The notes under the pieces: generated by a model
Seen by the model: only the letters and a program-made list of their open reading frames with translations
The model's database searches: none
Told to the model about the DNA's origin: nothing
From: Hyphomicrobiales bacterium
GTDB lineage: Bacteria; Pseudomonadota; Alphaproteobacteria; Rhizobiales; Xanthobacteraceae
Assembly (NCBI GenBank): GCA_023266695.1
Contig: JAHFPO010000001.1
Span: forward strand, 15,825 to 49,870
DNA length: 34,046 bases
Direction: 5' to 3'
In this document: piece after piece, positions 1-9,357 of the stretch
Position numbering within the stretch: position 1 is the first letter of the stretch
Layout of the letters: every line of letters begins with the position of its first letter
Position numbers and translations under genes: made by a program

Positions 1-1211
1 GCAAGCTCGGTGAAGGCGGAATCGATCAGGATCGAGATCTTGATCTCCGAGGTGGAGATGGCGCGGATATTGATGCCGCGTTCGGCCAGCGCCTTGAAGG
101 CGGTGGCGGCGACGCCGGCGTGGCTGCGCATGCCCACCCCGATGATCGAGACCTTGACCACGTCGGCCGCGCCCTCGACGGCGGAGAAGCCCACCTTGTC
201 CTTGACCTTCGTGAGCGCCTTCTTGGCGCGCTCGTAATCGGCGGTCGGTACCGTGAAGGTGATGTCGGTGAGCCCATCCGCCGAGATGTTCTGGACGATC
301 ATGTCCACGTTGATATGGGCGTCGGCGAGCGGCCCGAACAAGGCGGCGGCGACGCCGGGCTTGTCCGCCACCCGCCGGATCGAGATTTGCGCCTCGTCCT
401 TGGAGAAGGCGATGCCGGTGACAACTTGGCTTTCCACGATTTCCTCCTCGTCGCAGATGAGTGTCCCGGGCGGAACGCCATGGGGATCGATGTCTTCGGG
501 CCGATCGAAGCTCGAGCGCACGAAGATGCGCACCCGGCGCTGCATGGCAAGCTCGACCGAGCGCACCTGCAGGACATTGGCGCCGAGCGAGGCCATCTCC
601 AGCATTTCCTCGTAGGCGATCCTTTCCAGGCGCCGGGCTTTCTCCTCCACGTCCGGATCGGTCGTATAGACCCCGTCGACGTCGGTATAGATATCGCAGC
701 GTTCGGCATGGATCGCCGCCGCAACGGCGACGGCGCTGGTATCGGAGCCGCCGCGGCCGAGCGTGGTGATGCGGCCGGTCTCCTTGTGGATGCCCTGGAA
801 GCCGGCAATGACCGCGACCTCGCGATTGCGCTCCTTGAAGCGCTTGATGATTTCGGCGCCATTGACCTCGAGGATGCGCGCGGCGCCGTGGGCATTGTCA
901 GTATAGATCGGCAATTGCCAGCCCTGCCAGGAACGCGCGCTCACCCCCATGTCCTCCAGCACGATCGCTAGGAGACCCGAGGTCACCTGCTCGCCCGAGG
1001 CAACGACCGTGTCGTATTCGCGCGCGTCGTGGAGAGGGGCCGCCTGCCGGCACCATTCGACCAGCCGGTTGGTGGCGCCCGCCATGGCCGAGACCACCAC
1101 CGCCACCTCATGGCCGGCCTTGACCTCGCGCTCGACATGGCGCGCGACGTTGCGGATGCGGTCGAGATCGGCGACCGAACTGCCGCCGAACTTCATGACG
1201 AGCCGGGCCAT
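1..1211 (-). CDS. lysC: Aspartate kinase, C-terminus truncated by window edge
   Basis: Reverse-strand translation from ATG at 1211 gives MARLVMKFGGSSVADLDRIRNVARHVE...; continuous frame with ACT-domain sequence (VSIIGVGMRSHAGVAATAFKALAERGINIRAISTSEIKISILID) running off the left edge. Confidence 0.96.
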   Translation of the reverse strand, partial: MARLVMKFGGSSVADLDRIRNVARHVEREVKAGHEVAVVVSAMAGATNRLVEWCRQAAPLHDAREYDTVVASGEQVTSGLLAIVLEDMGVSARSWQGWQLPIYTDNAHGAARILEVNGAEIIKRFKERNREVAVIAGFQGIHKETGRITTLGRGGSDTSAVAVAAAIHAERCDIYTDVDGVYTTDPDVEEKARRLERIAYEEMLEMASLGANVLQVRSVELAMQRRVRIFVRSSFDRPEDIDPHGVPPGTLICDEEEIVESQVVTGIAFSKDEAQISIRRVADKPGVAAALFGPLADAHINVDMIVQNISADGLTDITFTVPTADYERAKKALTKVKDKVGFSAVEGAADVVKVSIIGVGMRSHAGVAATAFKALAERGINIRAISTSEIKISILIDSAFTEL

Positions 1212-1331
1212 GGTGGCGGCGTTTCCTAGTGGTCGGGACGCGGCGGGTTTCTTCTCCCCCGCTTGAAAAGGCGCGTATAGATACAAGCCGTGGCCGTACC
1301 CCGCAACGGCGCGGACGGAAGGAAGCTATTC

Positions 1332-2087
1332 ATGGCCAATACTCGCAGCAGGGCCCAGACCACGGTCGATCCCGACGAGGTCGCCCGCTTCGCGGCCATG
1401 GCCGCGGACTGGTGGAATCCGCGCGGCCAGATGCGGCCGCTGCACAGGCTCAATCCGGTGCGGCTCGGCTATATCCGCGATATGGCCTGCACGCAGTTCG
1501 GCCGCGACGGCAAGGCGCTCGACTGCCTCACGGGCCTTCGCATCCTCGATGTCGGCTGCGGCGGGGGAATTTTATCCGAGCCGCTTGCCCGGCTCGGCGC
1601 GTCGGTCATGGGCATCGACCCCGCCGAGGAGAATGTGGCGGCGGCGCGCCTCCATGCCGAAAAGAGCGGGATCGTGGTCGACTACCGGGCCACCACCGCC
1701 GAGGCGCTGGCGAACGCGGGCGAGCGGTTCGAGATCGTGCTCGCCATGGAAGTGGTCGAGCACGTCACCGATGTGGGCGAGTTCGTGCGCCGCTGCGGCG
1801 AAATGGTGAAGCCCGGCGGATTGATCTGTGCCGCGACGCTCAACCGCACGCTCAAGAGTTTTGCATTGGCGATCGTCGGCGCCGAATACATCCTGCGTTG
1901 GCTGCCGGTCGGCACCCACCGCTGGGACAAGTTCGTCACCCCCGACGAGCTCGAAGCGGAGCTCAAAGCGACCGGGCTCAAGGTGATCGACGAGACCGGC
2001 GTAGTCTATCATCCGCTCGCCGACGAATGGCGACGCGACGACGATATGGACGTGAACTACATGATGGTCGCCGAGCGGCCGCGCTGA
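1332..2087 (+). CDS. ubiG: Ubiquinone biosynthesis O-methyltransferase UbiG
   Basis: [53 protein letters not shown] motif [30 protein letters not shown] at 1332 preferred over upstream in-frame start at 1290. Confidence 0.95.
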   Translation: MANTRSRAQTTVDPDEVARFAAMAADWWNPRGQMRPLHRLNPVRLGYIRDMACTQFGRDGKALDCLTGLRILDVGCGGGILSEPLARLGASVMGIDPAEENVAAARLHAEKSGIVVDYRATTAEALANAGERFEIVLAMEVVEHVTDVGEFVRRCGEMVKPGGLICAATLNRTLKSFALAIVGAEYILRWLPVGTHRWDKFVTPDELEAELKATGLKVIDETGVVYHPLADEWRRDDDMDVNYMMVAERPR

Positions 2088-2117
2088 AATTCTCTTCCGC
2101 ACGAACGGGATTTGCCA

Positions 2118-3014
2118 ATGTTGCAGGAAGGCTGGCTGTGGGTACTGTTCACGATCATCGCCGCCCTCTGCCAGACCTTCCGCAACGCCATGCAACGCGA
2201 GCTGACGGCGAAGCTCGGCACCGTGGGCGCGACCCATGTGCGCTTCCTGTTCGGCTTTCCGTTCGCGCTCGTTTTCCTTGCAAGCGTGCTGATTTCGACC
2301 GGGGCTTCGCCGCCGCGGCCCGGCCTCGTCTATGGGGCGTGGATCGTGGGCGGCGCCCTCGCCCAGATCGCCGCCACCGCCTTGATGCTCTCGGCGATGA
2401 ACGACCGCTCCTTCGTCGTCACCATCGCCTATATCAAGACCGAGCCGGTGCAGGTCGCGCTCTTTGGTCTCGTATTGCTCGGCGATGCAGTGACCTTACC
2501 GATGGCGATCGCCATTCTGATCGCCACCGGCGGCGTGGTCGTGATGTCATTGAGGTCGGGAGCGCCGGCGGGCGGCCTGAAACCGACGCTCCTCGGCCTC
2601 GGCGCCGGCGCGATGTTCGGGCTGTCGGCGATCGGCTATCGCGGCGCCATCCTGAGTCTCGATCTGCCGAGTTACCTCATGGCCGCGACCTTCACGCTCA
2701 CGGTCGGCCTCGTGATGCAGGCGGTCCTGCTCTCGCTCTATCTCCGGCTGCGCTCCCCTGGCGTGCTCGGGGCGATCTTTCGCGCCTGGCGGCCGTCGCT
2801 GTTCGCGGGCTTCATGGGCGCGCTCGCGTCCGAGTTCTGGTTTCTCGCCTTCGCGCTCGCGACCGCGGCGAGCGTGCGCACGCTCGCCCTCGTCGAGGTT
2901 CTGTTCGCGCAGGCAATCTCGAGCTTTCTATTCCGTCAACCGATCTCCGCGCGGGAAGCGATCGGGATCGTGCTGGTGGTGGCGGGGGTGGCATTGCTGC
3001 TCGCGGTGCATTGA
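2118..3014 (+). CDS. EamA/DMT-superfamily transporter-like membrane protein
   Basis: About 10 hydrophobic segments in two similar halves; ends ISAREAIGIVLVVAGVALLLAVH, typical of the DMT/EamA superfamily. Confidence 0.85.
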   Translation: MLQEGWLWVLFTIIAALCQTFRNAMQRELTAKLGTVGATHVRFLFGFPFALVFLASVLISTGASPPRPGLVYGAWIVGGALAQIAATALMLSAMNDRSFVVTIAYIKTEPVQVALFGLVLLGDAVTLPMAIAILIATGGVVVMSLRSGAPAGGLKPTLLGLGAGAMFGLSAIGYRGAILSLDLPSYLMAATFTLTVGLVMQAVLLSLYLRLRSPGVLGAIFRAWRPSLFAGFMGALASEFWFLAFALATAASVRTLALVEVLFAQAISSFLFRQPISAREAIGIVLVVAGVALLLAVH

Positions 3015-3030
3015 CCGCGGCGAGGACGGG

Positions 3031-3486
3031 TCAATTCCGCTCCTCGGGCAGAATGGGTAAGGGCTGCACCTCTACTCCCTCCTCGAGGAGCGAGCGCACC
3101 TCGTCGGGCTTCGCCTCGCCATAGATCGAGCGCTTGTCGACCTCCTCGTGGTGCATCTGGCGGGCGAGTTCGGGAAATTGATCGCCGACATAATCCGCGT
3201 TCTTGGTCACGTGCTCGCGCAATTCGCGGAGCTTCTTCCGGAATTCCTTCTCCTGCGGCGACATCATCGCGACCGGCGCCAAATCTTCACGTGAGCGGTC
3301 CTTGCGCGCCGATCCCTTGTCGGTGCGCGCGAGCGCAGGCGCCATGATCCGTTTCTCGATCGCAGTCGAGCCGCAGACCGGACAGGCCACGAATGCCTTC
3401 GCACGCTGCCCGTCGTAGTCCGCGGACGAGCGGAACCAGCTGTCGAAATCATGCCCGGCTTCGCAGGCGAGCGAGTAGCGGATCAC
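3031..3486 (-). CDS. DUF1178 family protein
   Basis: [56 protein letters not shown] start overlaps TGA of the upstream hydrolase. Confidence 0.92.
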   Translation of the reverse strand: MIRYSLACEAGHDFDSWFRSSADYDGQRAKAFVACPVCGSTAIEKRIMAPALARTDKGSARKDRSREDLAPVAMMSPQEKEFRKKLRELREHVTKNADYVGDQFPELARQMHHEEVDKRSIYGEAKPDEVRSLLEEGVEVQPLPILPEERN

Positions 3487-4361
3487 GATACTTTACCCAC
3501 GAGATGGAGGCGGCCGGAGTCCGCGGGCGGCGCCGCCACCTCGAACCTCCGCCCGTGTTCGAGCGCGGGAATGCGGCCGCGCGCCTCGTTGACGAGGCTG
3601 AGGTCGATTTCGGCCATGATCAGGCCGGGATCGATGCCGCCCTCGGCGAGGATGCGGCCCCACGGATCGACGATGAGGCTGTGGCCGAAGGTCTCGCGGC
3701 CGTTCTCATGCCGGCCGCCCTGGGCGGCGGCGAGGACGAAACAGCCCGTTTCGATCGCGCGCGCGCGCAACAACAGATGCCAGTGCGCCTCGCCGGTCTG
3801 TTTGGTGAAGGCCGAGGGCACGGTGAGAACCTGAGCGCCGGCTTCCGCCAACGCCCGATAGAGCGCCGGAAAGCGCAGGTCGTAGCAGATCGAGAGCCCG
3901 AGCCGCCCCCACGGCATCCCGGCCACGATCGCCATCTCGCCCGAACGATAGGTATTCGACTCGCGATAGCTCTCCCCGCTCGCAAGATTGACGTCGAAGA
4001 GATGAATCTTGTCGTAGCGGGCGATGATCTCGCCCGCGGGATCGATCAGGAACGAGCGGTTCGCCGCCTTCTCAGACGAAACCTTCACCGCCAGCGAGCC
4101 GATGTGGAGATGGAGCTTGAGTTCTCGCGCAAGCTCCTGAAAGGCGACGAGCGCCGGGTCGTGCTCCTCCTCGACGATGGCGGCGAACAGCGTCTTGCGG
4201 TCGAGTTCCATGATCGAGGTCTGTTCGGGCGTCTGCACATAGTCGGCGCCCTTCGCCTTTGCCTCGCGCACGAGTTTCGCCGCCGCGTCGATATTGGCGA
4301 CGACATTGCGGCTCGCGCGCAGCTGTACCAAAGCGGCACGAAAGGATTTGGATTCGGGCAA
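3483..4361 (-). CDS. Carbon-nitrogen hydrolase (nitrilase superfamily, Nit1-like)
   Basis: [53 protein letters not shown]...; [20 protein letters not shown] catalytic Cys motif. TTG at 4361 follows AAGGAGGAATCG, a strong SD. Confidence 0.93.
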   Translation of the reverse strand: MPESKSFRAALVQLRASRNVVANIDAAAKLVREAKAKGADYVQTPEQTSIMELDRKTLFAAIVEEEHDPALVAFQELARELKLHLHIGSLAVKVSSEKAANRSFLIDPAGEIIARYDKIHLFDVNLASGESYRESNTYRSGEMAIVAGMPWGRLGLSICYDLRFPALYRALAEAGAQVLTVPSAFTKQTGEAHWHLLLRARAIETGCFVLAAAQGGRHENGRETFGHSLIVDPWGRILAEGGIDPGLIMAEIDLSLVNEARGRIPALEHGRRFEVAAPPADSGRLHLVGKVS

Positions 4362-4399
4362 CGATTCCTCCTTGCCGGCTCGATCCATCATATGGTGTT

Positions 4400-5173
4400 T
4401 CAGGCGTGGTCCACAACCCGCGCCAGCACCAGCACATCGATCCTTGCCGCCCCGGCACGGCGCAACGCCCGCGCGCAGGCATCGACCGTCGCGCCCGAGG
4501 TCAGCACGTCGTCGACGATGACGAGCTTCCTGCCCTTGATGTCGATGCGCGCCTCCCTGGGCGCGGCGAAGGCGCCTTCCACGTTGCGCGCCCGCTCGGC
4601 CCGCGCGAGCCCCACCTGGGGCGGCGTCGCCCGGGTGCGGATGAGCACATGATCGGCAACGGAAACCCCGGCAATCGCCGCAATGGCGTGGGCGAGCGCG
4701 GCCGATTGATTGAATCGCCGCTGCCACAGACGGGTCCAATGCAGTGGGACCGGAACGAGACCGTCGGCGTCGGCGAGAAGTTCGACGCCTGCCCGCGCCA
4801 TCCAGCGCCCAAGCGGCCTCACGAGGTCGAGCCGATCGCCGTATTTGAGTAGATGCACCAGATCGCGCGCCACGTCGCTGTAGCGTGCGACGGCACGGGC
4901 GCGTTCATAGGCTGGAGGATCGGCGAAGGCGGCGGGGGAGATGAGCGGTCCGCCCGGATCGTGCGGAAAGGGTGTGCCGAGACGCTCGCAAAACGGTCGC
5001 TCGATGAAGCCCATTTGCATCCAGCAAGCGGGACAGAGCCCCCCTGCCGCACCCACCGGCTTGCGGCAGGCAAGGCAGGTCGGGGGCAGGACGAGATCGA
5101 CGATGACGCGCCTCGTGCCGGCGAGGAACCGGGCGACGCGGGAAGGCTCACGGGCTGCCGCGGCGGGGATCAT
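4400..5173 (-). CDS. comF: ComF family phosphoribosyltransferase-like protein
   Basis: LPPTCLACRKPVGAAGGLCPACW zinc-finger; PRTase motif KLVIVDDVLTSGATVDACARAL. Confidence 0.94.
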   Translation of the reverse strand: MIPAAAAREPSRVARFLAGTRRVIVDLVLPPTCLACRKPVGAAGGLCPACWMQMGFIERPFCERLGTPFPHDPGGPLISPAAFADPPAYERARAVARYSDVARDLVHLLKYGDRLDLVRPLGRWMARAGVELLADADGLVPVPLHWTRLWQRRFNQSAALAHAIAAIAGVSVADHVLIRTRATPPQVGLARAERARNVEGAFAAPREARIDIKGRKLVIVDDVLTSGATVDACARALRRAGAARIDVLVLARVVDHA

Positions 5174-5239
5174 GGGGCAAGGCTAGCGCCAGAGCGGCGG
5201 CAATGCCACGTTCTTCAGTCGAGAGGAGCAGAACCAGCC

Positions 5240-6154
5240 ATGACCGCCCCTCCCCGCCTGTTCGATCGCGCGCTCCTGCGGGCGCGCCGGCGGCGTGCCA
5301 TGGCCATGGGGGCGGAAACTTTCCTGCTCGACCGGGTGGCGCAGGAACTCGCGGATCGTCTGCAGACGGTGACTCGGCGCTTTCAACTCGCGCTCGATCT
5401 CGCGACACCGGGCGAGAGCTTGCGGCGAGCGCTCGCCGGCGGCGGGCAAGTGCGATCGATCATCGCCTGCGAGCCATTCGCGGATTTGCGCTCTTCCATG
5501 GCCGGCCTTCGCGTCGTCGCTGATGAGGAAGCGCTGCCGTTCGCCAACGAGACCTTCGATCTCGTCGCATCGGCGCTCGCCTTGCAATGGGTGAACGACC
5601 TTCCGGGGACGCTCGCGCAGATCCGCCGGACGCTGAAGCCCGATGGCCTCCTGCTCGCGGCCCTTCCCGGCGGCGATACGCTCAACGAGCTTCGGCAATG
5701 CCTCGCCGTAGCCGAGGACGAGATCGAGGGCGGAGCCTCTCCGCGCGTCGCTCCCTTCGTCGAGGTGCGCGCGCTCGGCTCGCTCTTGCAGCGCGCGGGC
5801 TTCGCCCTGCCGGTGACCGATGTCGACCGGCTGACCGTCCGCTATGCGGGTCTCGCCGATCTCATCCGCGATCTGCGCCGCATGGGCGCGACCAACGCGC
5901 TCATCGAACGACGGCGCACGCCATTGAAACGCACGACGCTTGCCCGCGCCGAGGCGCTCTATGCCGAGCGCTTCGCCGACCCGGATGGACGCTTGCGCGC
6001 GACCTTCGACGTGCTGTGGATTTCGGGCTGGGCGCCGCATGGTAGCCAGCAGAAGCCGCTCCGGCCCGGCTCGGCGAAGATGCGGCTCGCCGAAGCACTC
6101 GGTACGCGCGAGCGCTCCGCCGGCGAGAAGGCCGGCCCGCGCCGGGATTCTTGA
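5240..6154 (+). CDS. Class I SAM-dependent methyltransferase (BioC/NDUFAF5-like)
   Basis: MTAPPRLFDRALLRARRRRAMAMGAETFLLDRVAQELADRL...LPFANETFDLVASALALQWVNDLPGTLAQIRRTLKPDGLLLAALPGGDTL. Confidence 0.93.
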   Translation: MTAPPRLFDRALLRARRRRAMAMGAETFLLDRVAQELADRLQTVTRRFQLALDLATPGESLRRALAGGGQVRSIIACEPFADLRSSMAGLRVVADEEALPFANETFDLVASALALQWVNDLPGTLAQIRRTLKPDGLLLAALPGGDTLNELRQCLAVAEDEIEGGASPRVAPFVEVRALGSLLQRAGFALPVTDVDRLTVRYAGLADLIRDLRRMGATNALIERRRTPLKRTTLARAEALYAERFADPDGRLRATFDVLWISGWAPHGSQQKPLRPGSAKMRLAEALGTRERSAGEKAGPRRDS

Positions 6155-6159
6155 CCGGA

Positions 6160-6348
6160 CTATTTGAGCGCCGCGTCCACCCTGCCGAAGTAATCGTCGC
6201 GTAAGGTGGATCCGAGCGAGAGCGCCACCGTCGCAATCGCGATGGATATCCCCGAAGCGATCAAAGCATATTCGATCGCGGTGGTTCCACCCTCCTCGGC
6301 GAGGAAGCGTTTGATACTGACAGGGAAACGCGAGTATTTCAGCTGCAT
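6160..6348 (-). CDS. Flp/Fap-type IVb pilin component
   Basis: MQLKYSRFPVSIKRFLAEEGGTTAIEYALIASGISIAIATVALSLGSTLRDDYFGRVDAALK; classic GTTAIEYALIA Flp prepilin motif. Confidence 0.93.
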   Translation of the reverse strand: MQLKYSRFPVSIKRFLAEEGGTTAIEYALIASGISIAIATVALSLGSTLRDDYFGRVDAALK

Positions 6349-6364
6349 CGTTTGCTCACTTCAC

Positions 6365-6799
6365 CTATCGAGTGCCGGGCGCGGTAAGAAGTTCCACCAA
6401 ATGCGGGATCAAGGGTTCGTCGGCGGGCGGCATCGGATAATCCTTGAGCCGCTGCGGCCGCACCCAGGCGAGCTCTTGGCCCTCCTTCGCCGTCACAATC
6501 CCCTCCCAGCGCCGGCAAATCCACAGCAGCATCAGGAGGTGGAAATCGGCGTAGGCATGGCTCGCGAAGGTGAGCGGCGCGAGACACGCTTCGGTCACTT
6601 CGATCCCGAGCTCCTCCTGCAGTTCCCGGATTAACGTGTGTTCCGGCAGTTCACCCGGTTCGACCTTGCCGCCGGGGAATTCCCACAAGCCTGCCATTGT
6701 CTTGCCCTTGGGCCGGCGGGTGATGAGCACCCGGCCGTCGACATCGACAAGCGCGCAGGCGGCAACGAGGACGACCGTCACGCGTGAACTCGTACCCAA
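6365..6799 (-). CDS. mutT: Nudix (deoxy)nucleoside triphosphate pyrophosphohydrolase, MutT-like
   Basis: GLWEFPGGKVEPGELPEHTLIRELQEELGIEV is a Nudix box; TTG start at 6799, with GTG a few codons in as an alternative. Confidence 0.92.
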   Translation of the reverse strand: MGTSSRVTVVLVAACALVDVDGRVLITRRPKGKTMAGLWEFPGGKVEPGELPEHTLIRELQEELGIEVTEACLAPLTFASHAYADFHLLMLLWICRRWEGIVTAKEGQELAWVRPQRLKDYPMPPADEPLIPHLVELLTAPGTR

Positions 6800-6867
6800 T
6801 GGTAAAGGTCGGCCGTTAACGGCTTACTAGCGCGATCCATCGCATTCGTGAGAATTTCCATCGGCGC

Positions 6868-8106
6868 TCAGCTCCGATAGTCGCCATTAATCGCTACATA
6901 GTCCTTGGTGAGATCGCAGGTGAGCACGCGGTCCAGCCCGCGGCCGAGCTTGAGATCGACCGTGAGATCGATCACGTCGCGCTTCATATAAGCGGAAACC
7001 TTTTTTTCATCATACGAGGGATCGCGCGCACCCGCGGCGGCGACGCGAGTTTCGCCGAAATAAATGGAAAGCCGGTCGCGCTTGGCGGGTTCGCCGGCCT
7101 TGCCGACCGCCATGACCACTCGGCCCCAGTTCGCATCCTCGCCGGCGATGGCGGTCTTGACCAGTGGCGAATTCGCGATCGAAAGCGCGATACGGCGGGC
7201 CGAGTGTTTCGACACCGCACCCTTGACCGTGATGCGGACGAGCTTGCGCGCGCCTTCCCCGTCGCGGGCGATCTGCTCGGCAAGATCGGCAAGCACGGCA
7301 TGGAGCGCGTGGACGAACTCCGCCAAACGCCGATCGCTCGCATTGCGGATCATCGGTGCGCCGCGATGGGCAGCGGCGCCGGTCGCAAACAGCAGCGCCG
7401 TGTCCGAAGTCGAGGTGTCACCGTCGACGGTAACCGCGTTGAAGGTATCGACGACCTCGCGTTTCAAGAGCGTCCGCAGCGCTGGGGCCGCGATCGGCGC
7501 GTCGGTAAAAACAAAGGAGAGCATCGTCGCCATGTCGGGCGCGATCATGCCGGCGCCCTTGGCGATGCCGTTGATGCGCACCTGCGCCGATCCGAGACGG
7601 GCAGTTGCGGTCGCAAGCTTGGGAAAGGTATCGGTGGTCATGATCGCGCGCGCCGCCGCTTTCCAATTCTCCGGCCGCGCCGCCAATGCGGCAGGACGGA
7701 GCACGCGGGCGAATTTCTCGGCATCGAGCGGCTCGCCGATCACCCCAGTCGAGGCGATGAAAACTTCAGTGGCCTTGCAGCCGACCGCCTCGGCGGCGAG
7801 CGCGGCTGTACGCTTCACCGCCACCTGGCCCTTGGTGCCGGTGAAGGCATTGGCGATGCCGGAATTGACGACGAGCGCGCGCGCCCGACCTTGGGCGAGC
7901 CGAGCCCGGCACCAATCGACCGGCGCGGACGGGCATTTCGAGCGCGTGAGAACGCCGGCGACCGTGGTGCCCTTGTCGAATACGGCCAGCAAGACGTCAG
8001 TGCGGCCTTCGTAACGAATCGCGGCCGAAGCGGTGGCAAGACGAACACCGGCGACGGTAGGAAGCTCCGGGACCGTGGCTGGCGCCAGCGGCGAAACGTT
8101 CGCCAT
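6868..8106 (-). CDS. argJ: Bifunctional glutamate N-acetyltransferase/amino-acid acetyltransferase ArgJ
   Basis: Autoproteolysis region [22 protein letters not shown]-terminus [18 protein letters not shown]. Confidence 0.97.
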   Translation of the reverse strand: MANVSPLAPATVPELPTVAGVRLATASAAIRYEGRTDVLLAVFDKGTTVAGVLTRSKCPSAPVDWCRARLAQGRARALVVNSGIANAFTGTKGQVAVKRTAALAAEAVGCKATEVFIASTGVIGEPLDAEKFARVLRPAALAARPENWKAAARAIMTTDTFPKLATATARLGSAQVRINGIAKGAGMIAPDMATMLSFVFTDAPIAAPALRTLLKREVVDTFNAVTVDGDTSTSDTALLFATGAAAHRGAPMIRNASDRRLAEFVHALHAVLADLAEQIARDGEGARKLVRITVKGAVSKHSARRIALSIANSPLVKTAIAGEDANWGRVVMAVGKAGEPAKRDRLSIYFGETRVAAAGARDPSYDEKKVSAYMKRDVIDLTVDLKLGRGLDRVLTCDLTKDYVAINGDYRS

Positions 8107-8120
8107 ATCCGAATTCAGTT

Positions 8121-8984
8121 CTACTTCTGCTTGCCTGTCGGCGGAGCAGGCTGAGCGGGCGCCGCGGCTTGCGGCGTCAGTCGCTCGATCTTGGCGCCAT
8201 CGCGCAGCTTGATGACCAGCTCGGCCTGGGCTTTGCGCACGATGAAGACCTCGATCTGATCCTTGACCTGATCATAAGTCGGCACCGCCCGTGTACGCTT
8301 GTCCTCGACCTTGATGATGTGCCAACCAAATTGGGTTTTCACCGGATCGGAGATCTTGCCCTTGTCGAGCTTGAATGCGACTTCGGCGAACTCCGGAACC
8401 ATCTGGTCCTTGCTGAAATAACCGAGATCGCCGCCGTCGGAGGCGCCCGGGTCCTTTGATATTTCCTTCGCGATGGCGACGAAATCGCCTCCCGCCTTGA
8501 GCTTGCCGAGCACTTCCTTGGCCTTGGCCTCGCTCTCGACCAGGATATGGCGGGCGCGCACCTCTTGCTCGGGCGTGAGCTTCTTGACCGACTCGTCATA
8601 GAGTTTGTGCTTCGCGGCCTCGGTGACGGCGCTCTTTGATTCCTCATTGAGCAGCGCCTCCATCAATACCTTCTTGCGTGCATGGGCGAGCTGGTCGGCA
8701 AAGCCGGGAGCGTTGGCGAGCTTCTTCGCCTCGGCGGCTTTGGAGAGAATGGCGACGTCGATGAGATAGGAAATGAGGGCGTCGCGCCTCGCTTCGGGAG
8801 TGCTCGGCGGGAGGCTCTGACCGATATCGGCTTCCGCAAGCGCGAGCGCGCTCTGACGGATCTCGATGCCATCCACGCGGGCGAGCACGGCGTCCGCTTG
8901 GTTCTGGGCCATGGCGGAGAAAAAGCTCAAAGCTGTAATCGCAGTAGCGAGCAAAAAGGCGTACGACGACGAGCGGATAGTCAT
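8121..8984 (-). CDS. Parvulin-type peptidylprolyl isomerase with signal peptide
   Basis: [64 protein letters not shown]-terminal signal sequence. Confidence 0.95.
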   Translation of the reverse strand: MTIRSSSYAFLLATAITALSFFSAMAQNQADAVLARVDGIEIRQSALALAEADIGQSLPPSTPEARRDALISYLIDVAILSKAAEAKKLANAPGFADQLAHARKKVLMEALLNEESKSAVTEAAKHKLYDESVKKLTPEQEVRARHILVESEAKAKEVLGKLKAGGDFVAIAKEISKDPGASDGGDLGYFSKDQMVPEFAEVAFKLDKGKISDPVKTQFGWHIIKVEDKRTRAVPTYDQVKDQIEVFIVRKAQAELVIKLRDGAKIERLTPQAAAPAQPAPPTGKQK

Positions 8985-9064
8985 GGGAGGATCCTCGGCC
9001 CATCAAGCATCAGAATGGCGCGCGCGAAAGGTGGCGCAACTGCGCCCGCGAAGCAAGACCGCTT

Positions 9065-9220
9065 TTACTCTGCATTCCCGCGCTGCCCCAAGCTCCCATG
9101 GCAGTGCTTGTATTTCTTACCTGACCCGCAGGGACAAGGATCGTTGCAGCCGATTGACAAGGCCGGGGACGGTTCATATCTCTGCAGCGTCGACTGGAAT
9201 CCGCTCAAGACAACGATCAC
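9065..9220 (-). CDS. Small SEC-C zinc-binding motif protein (51 aa, GTG start); absent from the supplied ORF track
   Basis: Reverse-strand frame [51 protein letters not shown]; the frame stays open upstream to 9310 but with no ATG/GTG/TTG before 9220. The motif matches the SecA C-terminus [19 protein letters not shown] at 16/19 residues. Confidence 0.6.
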   Translation of the reverse strand: MIVVLSGFQSTLQRYEPSPALSIGCNDPCPCGSGKKYKHCHGSLGQRGNAE

Positions 9221-9357
9221 ATGACCATGCGGCGTATCGAAAGCATACCGGAATTGTGCCGCATTTTCCTGTGTCGATCGGTCACGATCCCGAGGCCACG
9301 GCGGCCCGTTTCAACATCCCGCTCACCTCGTGACGGGCGCGAAGGGAAGAACCTGTA

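Noticed and set aside
1229-3124. 631-aa plus-strand ORF spanning ubiG and the DMT gene
   Set aside because: Out-of-frame shadow ORF, Arg-rich, overlapping two recognisable genes on the same strand.
3393-4652. 419-aa plus-strand ORF
   Set aside because: Antisense to the carbon-nitrogen hydrolase and comF; no recognisable family.
4362-4739. N-terminal extension of the carbon-nitrogen hydrolase ORF
   Set aside because: Overlaps comF out of frame and is Arg/Gly-rich; TTG at 4361 with a strong SD is the better start.
4853-5239. N-terminal extension of the methyltransferase ORF
   Set aside because: Antisense to comF; ATG at 5240 begins the recognisable protein.
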